Positions 14,580 through 21,814 of a stretch of 64,000 nt of DNA are shown piece after piece. Position 1 is the first letter of the stretch. Each line of letters starts with the position of its first letter. The notes under the pieces are model-generated. The model searched no databases. It had not been told where the DNA came from and saw only the letters and a list, made by a program, of their open reading frames with translations. Position numbers and translations under genes: made by a program. This DNA is from Neisseria sp. Marseille-Q5346. GTDB lineage: Bacteria > Pseudomonadota > Gammaproteobacteria > Burkholderiales > Neisseriaceae. Location of the stretch: NCBI RefSeq assembly GCF_946902045.1, contig NZ_OX336253.1, forward strand, positions 496,001 through 560,000. The letters run 5' to 3'.

Positions 14580-16208
14580 ATGAATACTCATCCTAAAAAA
14601 CAAGTCGCCGTCAGCTTTCTCGGTACGGTATTGGACAGTGGTTTCGGTCAAGGGCGTTGGCAGAAATGGCGGCCGAATGTCGCCATGAATCAGCGTCAAG
14701 ATTTTCATCTCGACCGCATGGAACTGTTTTATGCGGAGAAATACCGCGAGTTGGCGGATCATGTAAAAGCCGATATTCAGCAGGTGTCGCCGCACACAGT
14801 CGTCAATCTCGTGCCTATGGAGCTGGCAAACCCGTGGGATTTCTCCGAGGTTTATACCAAACTGCATGATTGGGCGGCGAGCTATCCATTTGATACAGAA
14901 GAAGAAACCTATCTCACCCACATCACCACGGGTACGCACGTTGCGCAAATCTGCCTGTTTTTATTGGTGGAATCACGTCAAATCCCCGGCGTACTGTTAC
15001 AAACCGCTCCACCCAAAAACCAAAGACGCAGTATGGAGGACGGCAATGTCGGCAGTTATGAAATCATCGATTTAGACTTGGCTCGTTACGACGTACTGGC
15101 CGAACGCCTTGCTGCCGTACGCGATGACGCAGTGCGCTACCTGAAAAGCGGCATCTCAACCCAAAACGCTGCCTTCAACCGCATGATTGCCGAAATCGAA
15201 CAGGTCGCACTCAATTCCCCTTCCCCCATTCTGCTTTCCGGCCCGACAGGCGCAGGCAAATCCATGCTGGCACGCAGGATTTTTGAATTGAAAAAAGCGC
15301 GCCATCTGATTAAAGGCACATTTGTCGATGTAAACTGCGCCACCCTTCGCGGCGACGGCGCAGCATCTGCCCTGTTCGGCCACAAAAAAGGCGCCTTTAC
15401 CGGCGCGGCGGAAAAACGTGAAGGCTACCTAAAAACTGCCGACGGCGGCGTATTGTTTTTAGATGAAATTGGAGAATTGGGCTTAGACGAACAAGCCATG
15501 TTACTCAAAGCCATTGAAGAAAAACACTTTTATCCCGTCGGCAGCGACAGCGAAGTCGAAAGCGACTTCCAACTCATCGCCGGCACCAACCGCGACCTAC
15601 GCCACGAAATTCGCGCCGGACGCTTCCGCGAAGACCTGTTCGCCCGCATCAATATCTGGAATTATCCACTGCCCGCACTCGCCAACCGCCGCGAAGACAT
15701 CGAGCCCAACGTCGAACACCAGCTCGCCCTAGCCTCGCAAGAACTCGGCCGCACTACCCGCTTCAACAAAGAAGCCCTGGCCGCCTACCTCGACTTTGCC
15801 CTCTCCAACCAAGCACCATGGCGCGGCAATTTCCGCGACCTCGCCGCCAGCATCATGCGCCTTGCCACACTTGCACCTCAAGGCAGGATACAGGTAGAAC
15901 AAGTCCAAGCCGAAATCGAACGCCTCAAATGGTTATGGTCGGAAGAACCCTTTTCAGACGGCCTCCTACATAACAGGCCGTCTGAAAAAACACAAGACTA
16001 CCCCGATAAAGTCGATTGGGACACATTGGATTTGTTCGACAAACTACAACTGCAACACGTCATCGACGAATGCCGCAAACATCCCAATATGGCCGCTGCC
16101 GGCCGTGCATTGTTCAACGTCTCCCGAACAGAAAGGGCAAAAGTCAATGACAGCGACCGATTGAGAAAGTATTTACAGCGATTCGGATTAGAATGGGGAG
16201 ATATTTAA
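14580..16208 (+). CDS. rtcR: Sigma-54 activator with CARF sensor, regulator of RNA repair
   Basis: 542 residues. The N-terminus SFLGTVLDSGFGQGRWQKWRP is the RtcR signature and begins a CARF domain (about 9-185) with the ligand-loop motif THITTGTH at 113-120. The AAA+ domain has Walker A GPTGAGKS (221-228), the sigma-54 contact loop GAFTGA (271-276) and Walker B VLFLDE (291-296). The C-terminus is a helix-turn-helix region near 495-540. RtcR normally activates rtcBA when its CARF domain detects RNA damage; here it faces the Y RNA-rsr-ligase unit. A DUS inverted pair lies inside the coding region (residues about 458-470) between the AAA+ and DNA-binding domains. Confidence 0.95.
   Translation: MNTHPKKQVAVSFLGTVLDSGFGQGRWQKWRPNVAMNQRQDFHLDRMELFYAEKYRELADHVKADIQQVSPHTVVNLVPMELANPWDFSEVYTKLHDWAASYPFDTEEETYLTHITTGTHVAQICLFLLVESRQIPGVLLQTAPPKNQRRSMEDGNVGSYEIIDLDLARYDVLAERLAAVRDDAVRYLKSGISTQNAAFNRMIAEIEQVALNSPSPILLSGPTGAGKSMLARRIFELKKARHLIKGTFVDVNCATLRGDGAASALFGHKKGAFTGAAEKREGYLKTADGGVLFLDEIGELGLDEQAMLLKAIEEKHFYPVGSDSEVESDFQLIAGTNRDLRHEIRAGRFREDLFARINIWNYPLPALANRREDIEPNVEHQLALASQELGRTTRFNKEALAAYLDFALSNQAPWRGNFRDLAASIMRLATLAPQGRIQVEQVQAEIERLKWLWSEEPFSDGLLHNRPSEKTQDYPDKVDWDTLDLFDKLQLQHVIDECRKHPNMAAAGRALFNVSRTERAKVNDSDRLRKYLQRFGLEWGDI
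15952..15990. repeat. DUS inverted pair inside the rtcR coding sequence
   Basis: TTTTCAGACGGCC and GGCCGTCTGAAAA are read in frame as FSDGLLHNRPSEK, forming a linker insert before the DNA-binding domain. Confidence 0.9.
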
Positions 16209-16300
16209 GTAGAGTGAGCAAGGAGGTTTTGCAAAGCCCCCCTCATGCTGATTCCAGGAAGGAGATCATTTTAATAATACTTTTATTATTATTTATAAAA

Positions 16301-16329
16301 ATAAAAGGCATCAACCTGATGCCTTTTAT
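16301..16329. terminator. Intrinsic bidirectional terminator between rtcR and estD
   Basis: ATAAAAGGCATCA pairs with TGATGCCTTTTAT over 13 bp with a 3-nt loop. It is a non-DUS terminator at the edge of the DUS-free estD-adhC block. Confidence 0.85.
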
Positions 16330-16394
16330 TTTCGTTAACATAAAAAATTAACGTTCATACCAACGTTTATCGATTCACGAATCACTTCTTTGGC

Positions 16395-17222
16395 CTACTT
16401 CAAAAATGCCGCATGATAGGCAATATGCTCACCAATAAAACTGGAGATGAAGTAATAGCTATGGTCATAGCCTTTGTGGAAGCGCACATCGACCGGTTGA
16501 TTTGCCGCACGACAGGTTTCGATAAAATCTTCGGTACGCAATTGTGTCGGCAAAAACTCATCTTCCAATCCCTGATCAATGCGCATACCTTGCACTTTAT
16601 AGCCTTGTTGAATGAGCGAGTTAGCATCATATTGCTGCCATTTTTCGCGATCTTTTCCTAAATAGGCAGAAAAGGCTTTTTCCCCCCAAGGCACGAGGCT
16701 TGGCGACAAAATAGGCGAAAAGGCAGAAACACTTTGATAACGCTCTCGGTTTCGCAATGCCAATACCAATGCGCCGTGTCCGCCCATTGAATGCCCCATA
16801 ATGGAACGTTTGCCGTTGGTAGGGAAATTTTCCTCAATCAGACTAGGCAACTCATTCAAAATATAATCATACATTTGATAATTCGTCGCCCAAGGCTGCT
16901 CGGTCGCATTCAAATAAAAGCCCGCCCCCTGCCCCAAATCGTAAGCATCATCGTTCGGCACTTGCTCTCCGCGAGGGCTGGTATCAGGCGCAACCACAAT
17001 CACTTGATGTTCTGCTGCATAACGCTGAAAGCCCGATTTGGTAATGAAATTTTGTTCCGTACAAGTTAAGCCAGAAAGCCAATAAATCACACCAAGCGGT
17101 CGATTTTCCGGATTATTTGGCAAATAGACGGCAAATTTCATTTCGCATTGAAGCGTTTGGGCATCATGTGCCCAAACTTGCTGCAAACCGCCAAAAATTT
17201 GATGTTGTTCAATCAGTTTCAT
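16395..17222 (-). CDS. estD: S-formylglutathione hydrolase (esterase D)
   Basis: 275 residues, an alpha/beta hydrolase. The nucleophile motif GHSMGG lies near residue 147 (Ser149), the SGLTCTEQNF oxyanion region near 50, and the GYDHSYYFI catalytic-histidine motif near 257. It hydrolyses S-formylglutathione to formate and glutathione, the second step of formaldehyde detoxification after AdhC, which lies 8 bp upstream in the same operon. The protein resembles my recollection of the Haemophilus influenzae enzyme closely. No DUS occurs in this block, suggesting transfer from a Pasteurellaceae donor. Confidence 0.95.
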   Translation of the reverse strand: MKLIEQHQIFGGLQQVWAHDAQTLQCEMKFAVYLPNNPENRPLGVIYWLSGLTCTEQNFITKSGFQRYAAEHQVIVVAPDTSPRGEQVPNDDAYDLGQGAGFYLNATEQPWATNYQMYDYILNELPSLIEENFPTNGKRSIMGHSMGGHGALVLALRNRERYQSVSAFSPILSPSLVPWGEKAFSAYLGKDREKWQQYDANSLIQQGYKVQGMRIDQGLEDEFLPTQLRTEDFIETCRAANQPVDVRFHKGYDHSYYFISSFIGEHIAYHAAFLK

Positions 17223-17230
17223 CGCGTACC

Positions 17231-18367
17231 TTAGTAATGAATAACAGCGCGGATCGATTTACCTTCGTGCATTAACTCAAAGGCTTCATTGATTTGATCG
17301 AGTGTCATTGTGTGGGTTACAAACGGTTCCAACTGGATGTCGCCTTTCATTGAATCTTCCACCATTTTCGGAAGTTCAGAGCGGCCTTTCACGCCACCAA
17401 ATGCCGTTCCTTTCCAAACACGACCTGTGACCAACTGGAACGGACGAGTTGAAATTTCTTGTCCTGCACCCGCTACGCCGATGATAATGGATTGTCCCCA
17501 ACCACGGTGTGCACTTTCTAATGCCTGGCGCATTACGTTTACGTTGCCGATACATTCAAAGGTATGGTCAATGCCCCATTTATTGATGTCTAACAACACA
17601 TCTTTGATCGGTTTATCGTAATCGTTCGGGTTCAAACAATCCGTCGCACCAAACTGTTTTGCCAACTCAAATTTTGAAGGATTGGTATCAATAGCAATAA
17701 TGCGGCCAGCTTTAGCTTGACGTGCGCCTTGTACCACAGCCAAACCAATCGCCCCCAAACCAAACACGGCAACAGAGTCGCCTTCTTGCACTTTTGCTGT
17801 ATTATGTACCGCACCAATACCTGTGGTAACACCGCAGCCAAGCAAACATACTTGTTCATGGTTTGCTTCCGGGTTAATTTTTGCAAGTGAAACTTCGGCA
17901 ACAACTGAGTATTCACTGAAAGTCGAACAGCCCATATAGTGATAGATCGGCTGACCTTGATAAGAAAAACGCGTCGTGCCGTCCGGCATTAAGCCTTTAC
18001 CTTGCGTATCACGCACTGAAACGCATAAGTTGGTTTTACCTGAACGACAAAACTCACATTCGCCACATTCTGCAGTATAAAGAGGAATAACGTGATCACC
18101 TGGTTTTACGCTTGACACACCTTCGCCAACAGCAACAACCACACCCGCACCTTCATGCCCAAGTACCACAGGGAATACGCCTTCAGGATCGCTTCCTGAT
18201 AACGTAAACGCATCAGTATGGCACACGCCAGTGTGAGTGTTACGAATTAACACCTCGCCTTTGCGCGGCATTTCTACGTCGATTTCCACAATTTGTAAGG
18301 GTTGATTTGGGGCGAATGCCACCGCCGCACGAGATTTGATGGTTGAATTGGTTTGTTTAATTTCCAT
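17231..18367 (-). CDS. adhC: Glutathione-dependent formaldehyde (S-hydroxymethylglutathione) dehydrogenase, class III ADH
   Basis: 378 residues. Catalytic zinc ligands are in GVCHTD and GHEGAG, the structural zinc cysteines are [15 protein letters not shown], and the NAD motif is [13 protein letters not shown]. It oxidises S-hydroxymethylglutathione to S-formylglutathione and also reduces S-nitrosoglutathione, which matters under nitrosative stress. It is first in the adhC-estD operon. A MerR/NmlR-type promoter lies 57-85 bp upstream, but the nmlR regulator gene is not in the window. Codon and DUS content differ from the flanks. Confidence 0.96.
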   Translation of the reverse strand: MEIKQTNSTIKSRAAVAFAPNQPLQIVEIDVEMPRKGEVLIRNTHTGVCHTDAFTLSGSDPEGVFPVVLGHEGAGVVVAVGEGVSSVKPGDHVIPLYTAECGECEFCRSGKTNLCVSVRDTQGKGLMPDGTTRFSYQGQPIYHYMGCSTFSEYSVVAEVSLAKINPEANHEQVCLLGCGVTTGIGAVHNTAKVQEGDSVAVFGLGAIGLAVVQGARQAKAGRIIAIDTNPSKFELAKQFGATDCLNPNDYDKPIKDVLLDINKWGIDHTFECIGNVNVMRQALESAHRGWGQSIIIGVAGAGQEISTRPFQLVTGRVWKGTAFGGVKGRSELPKMVEDSMKGDIQLEPFVTHTMTLDQINEAFELMHEGKSIRAVIHY

Positions 18368-18394
18368 TATTTTGCCTTTTAATTCATTAATAAA

Positions 18395-18418
18395 GTTATC
18401 TAGTCTAAGTGAGATAAC
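18395..18418. promoter_or_regulatory. Inverted repeat in the adhC leader
   Basis: GTTATCT and AGATAAC flank a 10-bp spacer between the promoter and the adhC start. It could be an operator or a leader hairpin. Confidence 0.3.
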
Positions 18419-18423
18419 AACAG

Positions 18424-18452
18424 GTTATACTTTGGCCTCCACTCTAAAGCAA
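18424..18452 (-). promoter_or_regulatory. adhC promoter with MerR/NmlR-type dyad
   Basis: The minus strand reads TTGCTT (-35), a dyad CTTTAGAG...GGCCAAAG, then TATAAC (-10). A dyad between the two boxes is typical of MerR-family activation, and NmlR controls adhC in Neisseria and Haemophilus. Confidence 0.6.
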
Positions 18453-18709
18453 GCGTTTTTTGCAATTTTGGCTCCGGCAGTAGCATGATCGACTGATGGG
18501 CCGCCATGCAATCGACGGTCAAATGGTTCTGAATATTTCCCTAAGTCATGAAGCTGTCCAGTATGGCAGGCACCGAATACCTGAGCAAACTTCGCCGCCA
18601 TTTCCCCAACATTGACCGAATGGCTTTGCAAGGTTTGCCAATGTTCGTAAGGTAAGAGATTACCGAGTTTGTCTTGCGCGGAATGGGCGTAGTAAATTAG
18701 GGGTTTCAT
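18425..18709 (-). pseudogene. cas3: Truncated cas3 (HD nuclease N-terminus), type I CRISPR remnant
   Basis: A 94-residue frame starts MKPLIYYAHSAQDK and contains HSVNVGEMAAKFAQVFGA, LHDLGKYSEPFDRRLHGG and VDHATAGAKIAK, the N-terminal HD-domain motifs of Cas3 (closest in style to type I-C). The last ten residues are not Cas3-like: they are read through the adhC promoter, and the stop is within its -10 box. The rest of the HD domain and the whole helicase are missing. No repeat array or other cas gene is in the window. The fragment has probably been brought next to adhC by recombination. Confidence 0.8.
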
Positions 18710-18787
18710 TTTGAAATTCTAAAAAAATTCAAATTGATACAGATGCAATGATAATATGCTATCAAATTTAATATGTAAATAGAAAAA

Positions 18788-18816
18788 ATGCCGTCTGAAA
18801 CTTTTTCAGACGGCAT
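18788..18816. terminator. AT-type DUS inverted-repeat terminator after pip
   Basis: ATGCCGTCTGAA and TTCAGACGGCAT form the hairpin. This is the AT dialect of meningococcus and gonococcus, in contrast to the AG dialect elsewhere. Confidence 0.85.
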
Positions 18817-18832
18817 TGTTGTTGATTAACCT

Positions 18833-19762
18833 TTATAACTTGCTTCTAATATCCTCTACTGCTTTCACTAATGCTTCAGAAAGCGAGGGATCAAAAGAAG
18901 AGTGGCCTGCTTGAACAATTCTCAATTCTGCTTCAGGGAAGGCTTGCGAGAGTTCCCATGCGCTTTGCATCGGGGTACATAGGTCATAGCGGCCTTGGAC
19001 GATGATGGTTGGAATATGGCGGATTTTGCCGATGTTTGCCAAGATGGCTTTATCGCCCTGCAACCAGCCTTCGTTCACGAAGTAATGGTTTTCCATTCTT
19101 GCGATGGCAAGGGAAGCTTGTGGGTCCTCATCCACGTCTTTAGGTTCAAACTGAATAAGGTAGCTTTCCCAGTCTGCCCATGATTTGGCTGCTTTGAGGC
19201 GCGTGGCTTCATCTTCGCTGAACAGCATTTCATGGTAGGCTTTGATTAGGGCTTGGCGTTTGTTTTCGGCTACTGGGGCAATGAATTTTTGCCATTGAGC
19301 CGGATAAATTTGGCTGACGCCGCCTGCTTCGTTCAGCCATGCCATTTCAGACGGCCTGCACAGGAAAATACCGCGCAAAACTAAGCCGCTGACGCGATCG
19401 GGATGGGTTTCGGCATAAGTCAACGACAAGGTGCTACCCCATGAGCCGCCGAAAACCAACCATTTTTGAATGCCGAGCATTTCGCGTACTTTTTCGATAT
19501 CGGCAACCAAATCCCATGTGGTGTTGTCTTCGATACAGGCATACGGTTTGGAGCGTCCGCAGCCGCGTTGGTCGATGATGACGATGCGGAAATGTTCTGG
19601 ATTGAAAAAGCCGCGGCAGGCAGGTGATGCGCCTGCTCCGGGGCCGCCATGCAGGAAAATCACGGGGTGGCCATCAGGATTGCCTGATTCCTCCCAATAG
19701 ATTTCGTGAATGTCGGATACGCGCAAAAGGCCGCTATTTCGTGGTTCTTGAATCGGATGCAT
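18833..19762 (-). CDS. pip: Proline iminopeptidase
   Basis: 309 residues, matching the gonococcal enzyme length. The start at 19762 (MHPIQEP) has AAGGAG eight bases upstream; an open 29-residue extension is ignored. This is an alpha/beta hydrolase with HGGPGAG oxyanion motif, the nucleophile elbow GGSWGS, DLCTP near the catalytic Asp and GHSSFD with the catalytic His. It removes N-terminal proline from peptides in the cytosol; Pip activity is a diagnostic trait in gonococci. A DUS lies within the coding region. Confidence 0.96.
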   Translation of the reverse strand: MHPIQEPRNSGLLRVSDIHEIYWEESGNPDGHPVIFLHGGPGAGASPACRGFFNPEHFRIVIIDQRGCGRSKPYACIEDNTTWDLVADIEKVREMLGIQKWLVFGGSWGSTLSLTYAETHPDRVSGLVLRGIFLCRPSEMAWLNEAGGVSQIYPAQWQKFIAPVAENKRQALIKAYHEMLFSEDEATRLKAAKSWADWESYLIQFEPKDVDEDPQASLAIARMENHYFVNEGWLQGDKAILANIGKIRHIPTIIVQGRYDLCTPMQSAWELSQAFPEAELRIVQAGHSSFDPSLSEALVKAVEDIRSKL

Positions 19763-19887
19763 GAGCTTTCTCCTTTGTCTGATGAATATATTTAATTGTA
19801 ACACTTTACCTGCTGATTTTTCAGACGGCCTACATAGGTTTAGCGCCACAAATGGCGTAAAATACCACTTTTTGACAGGATTTTTTT

Positions 19888-20328
19888 ATGACTGACAACA
19901 AACAAACCCATGCTGCACCCGAAGGACAACTTTTATTGCGTACGGTAGCCATGCCGCGCGATACCAATCCTAATCAGGATATCTTCGGCGGCTGGATTAT
20001 GTCGCAAATGGATTTGGGCGGCGGTATTTTGGCGGCAGAAATCGCACAGGGACGAATTGTCACCGTGGCCGTTCAAGAAATGAATTTCATCAGACCGGTA
20101 AAGGTCGGCAACGTTGTATGCTGCTATGGTCATTGCGTCCGTGTCGGCAATACTTCTTTGCAACTGAAAATCGAAGTGTGGGTGAAGACTTTGATGAACG
20201 ATATGGTAACGGAAGACCGCCAACTGGTTACCGAAGCCGTATTCACTTACGTCGCTATCGATGCACAAGGCAATCCGCGCCCTATTCCACGCGAAGGCAA
20301 TGCAAAGCTGGCTCATTTGTCAGTTTAA
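19888..20328 (+). CDS. yciA: Acyl-CoA thioesterase, YciA type (hotdog fold)
   Basis: 146 residues. The family motifs PRDTNPNQDIFGGWIMSQMD and the hotdog helix following it, VAVQEMNFIRPVKVGN and the C-terminal FTYVAIDAQGNPRPIP match YciA, a broad acyl-CoA hydrolase with a catalytic Asp in NPNQDIFGG (Asp31 by my count). It probably recycles CoA from surplus acyl-CoA. It is a single gene with a DUS terminator. Confidence 0.93.
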   Translation: MTDNKQTHAAPEGQLLLRTVAMPRDTNPNQDIFGGWIMSQMDLGGGILAAEIAQGRIVTVAVQEMNFIRPVKVGNVVCCYGHCVRVGNTSLQLKIEVWVKTLMNDMVTEDRQLVTEAVFTYVAIDAQGNPRPIPREGNAKLAHLSV

Positions 20329-20339
20329 GAAATCAAAAA

Positions 20340-20378
20340 AAAGGCCGTCTGAAATTTCAATGTTCAGACGGCCTTTTT
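20340..20378 (+). terminator. DUS inverted-repeat terminator after yciA
   Basis: AAAGGCCGTCTGAA pairs with TTCAGACGGCC followed by seven T. Confidence 0.9.
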
Positions 20379-20570
20379 TTAATATGGAGACAAAATGTAA
20401 TAATATTTCTTTTGAGCTAAAGCAAGGCGAAGTATCTGTTTTTTAGGTTTAATCCAGGCTGATTGATAAGACAAAGACCGCACACCGGCTCCCTATAACA
20501 CCACTCTACCGCGACAGTTTGTACCACCTTTAAAACAACGTTTCCTCCTCAACCCACTTTAAGGAACATC

Positions 20571-21362
20571 ATGGCTTCGCGCGATTTATACCCACAGGAA
20601 ATTTTACAGGTTGTTCTCGACAAAAGCTGCGCCAAAGCACAATCCAGCATCCCCACACTGGCAATCTTGAGCATTTTGGCCGGCGGATACATCGGCTTCG
20701 GTTATCTTGCCTATTTAAAAGTAGTCAGCGGCATTCCGCACGAATGGGGTGGTGTTGCAACTTTACTCGGTGCCGCCGTATTCCCAATCGCCTTGATTTG
20801 TATCCTGCTTGGCGGCGGCGAACTGGTAACCAGCAACATGATGATTATGTCTTTAGGCAGGTTGGCCGGACGGATTTCCTCTAAAATGTTGCTGCGAAAC
20901 TGGGTTATCGTTTGCATGGGCAATTTGGTAGGCACGCTGGCGATGGCGTTTTTTCTCGGACACTATGTCGGCATGACCGAAGGCAGCGTGGCAGAAAAAA
21001 CCATTGCTGTGGCGGAAGCAAAAGTCCATATGGATTTCGGCCGTGCTTTCGTATCGGCAGTCGCATGTAACTGGATGGTCTGCATGGGCGCGTGGCTGCA
21101 CTTTGCCGCTAAAAACACAACCGGACGAATGCTGGCCATTTGGTTCCCCGTCATGATTTTCGTATTAAACGGCTTCCAACACCTTGTCGCCAATATGTTC
21201 GTTATCCCAGCCGGCATTTTGGCAGGCGCAAACATTACTTGGGGGCAATTTTTCTTCAACATGATTCCCGTATTCCTGGGCAATGTCGTCGGTGGCGCAT
21301 CCTTTGTCGGCGCATCGTATCTTTATACTTATAAAGACACGCTGAAAGATAGTGCCGAATAG
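20571..21362 (+). CDS. Formate/nitrite channel (FNT family)
   Basis: 263 residues with six membrane helices. FNT signature regions are GGGELVTSNMM in the first half and the pore segment GFQHLVANMFVIPAGI in the second, with CNWMVCMGAWL between. The channel passes small monovalent anions such as formate, nitrite or hydrosulfide across the inner membrane. Formate is a product of the AdhC/EstD pathway encoded 2 kb away, but there is no operon link. AAGGAACATC precedes the ATG. Substrate not decided. Confidence 0.93.
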   Translation: MASRDLYPQEILQVVLDKSCAKAQSSIPTLAILSILAGGYIGFGYLAYLKVVSGIPHEWGGVATLLGAAVFPIALICILLGGGELVTSNMMIMSLGRLAGRISSKMLLRNWVIVCMGNLVGTLAMAFFLGHYVGMTEGSVAEKTIAVAEAKVHMDFGRAFVSAVACNWMVCMGAWLHFAAKNTTGRMLAIWFPVMIFVLNGFQHLVANMFVIPAGILAGANITWGQFFFNMIPVFLGNVVGGASFVGASYLYTYKDTLKDSAE

Positions 21363-21376
21363 ACCTGCTTTAGAAA

Positions 21377-21412
21377 AAACAAAACCTGCTTTTTTAAGCA
21401 GGTTTTGTTTTA
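21377..21412 (+). terminator. Intrinsic terminator after the FNT gene
   Basis: ACAAAACCTGCT pairs with AGCAGGTTTTGT, followed by T; not DUS-derived. Confidence 0.85.
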
Positions 21413-21543
21413 TCGTTATTTTTCAGACGGCCTTTGCTACACAAAATCATCATACTGTTCCACAAGGTTGCAAGATTTTTTTCAGCCTAATAGCCTATAC
21501 CGAAGTGAGCAATCTATATTGAAACTTAAAGAGTAAAAACAAA

Positions 21544-21579
21544 AAGGACTTAACCGGAAAAACAGGTTAAGTCCCTAAA
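21544..21579 (-). terminator. Terminator of tRNA-Pro
   Basis: On the minus strand GGACTTAACC pairs with GGTTAAGTCC (10 bp), followed by TTTTTGTTTTT. Confidence 0.9.
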
Positions 21580-21584
21580 TCTTT

Positions 21585-21661
21585 TGGTCGGAGTGAAAGG
21601 ATTCGAACCTTCGACCCCTTGCACCCCATGCAAGTGCGCTACCAGACTGCGCCACACTCCG
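21585..21661 (-). tRNA. tRNA-Pro (anticodon GGG)
   Basis: 77 nt including an encoded CCA. Acceptor CGGAGTG/CACTCCG, D-arm region GCGCAGTCTGGTAGCGC, anticodon stem CTTGC/GCAAG with loop ATGGGGT, and T-arm with loop TTCGAAT are all in normal order. The CGGAGTG start and the loop are typical of bacterial tRNA-Pro(GGG), which reads CCC and CCU. Confidence 0.96.
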
Positions 21662-21764
21662 ACTCGATAAGCTGTGAATTTTAGTTTCAAATACTGATTT
21701 TGACAAGTGTTTTTTAGGAAGGGAAATTTACTCGTTTGAAAATATTTGAATTATTTATACGCAA

Positions 21765-21797
21765 AAAAGGCCGTCTGAAATCGTTCAGACGGCCTTT
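21765..21797 (-). terminator. DUS inverted-repeat terminator after fumarase
   Basis: AAAAAAGGCCGTCTGAA pairs with TTCAGACGGCCTTT. Confidence 0.9.
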
Positions 21798-21814
21798 GAT
21801 TATTCAGTCAAATA

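Noticed and set aside
16330..16394. Remnant gene suggested by an open stretch after estD on the minus strand
   Set aside because: Only short, frame-broken coding-like sequence is visible; no family could be recognised.
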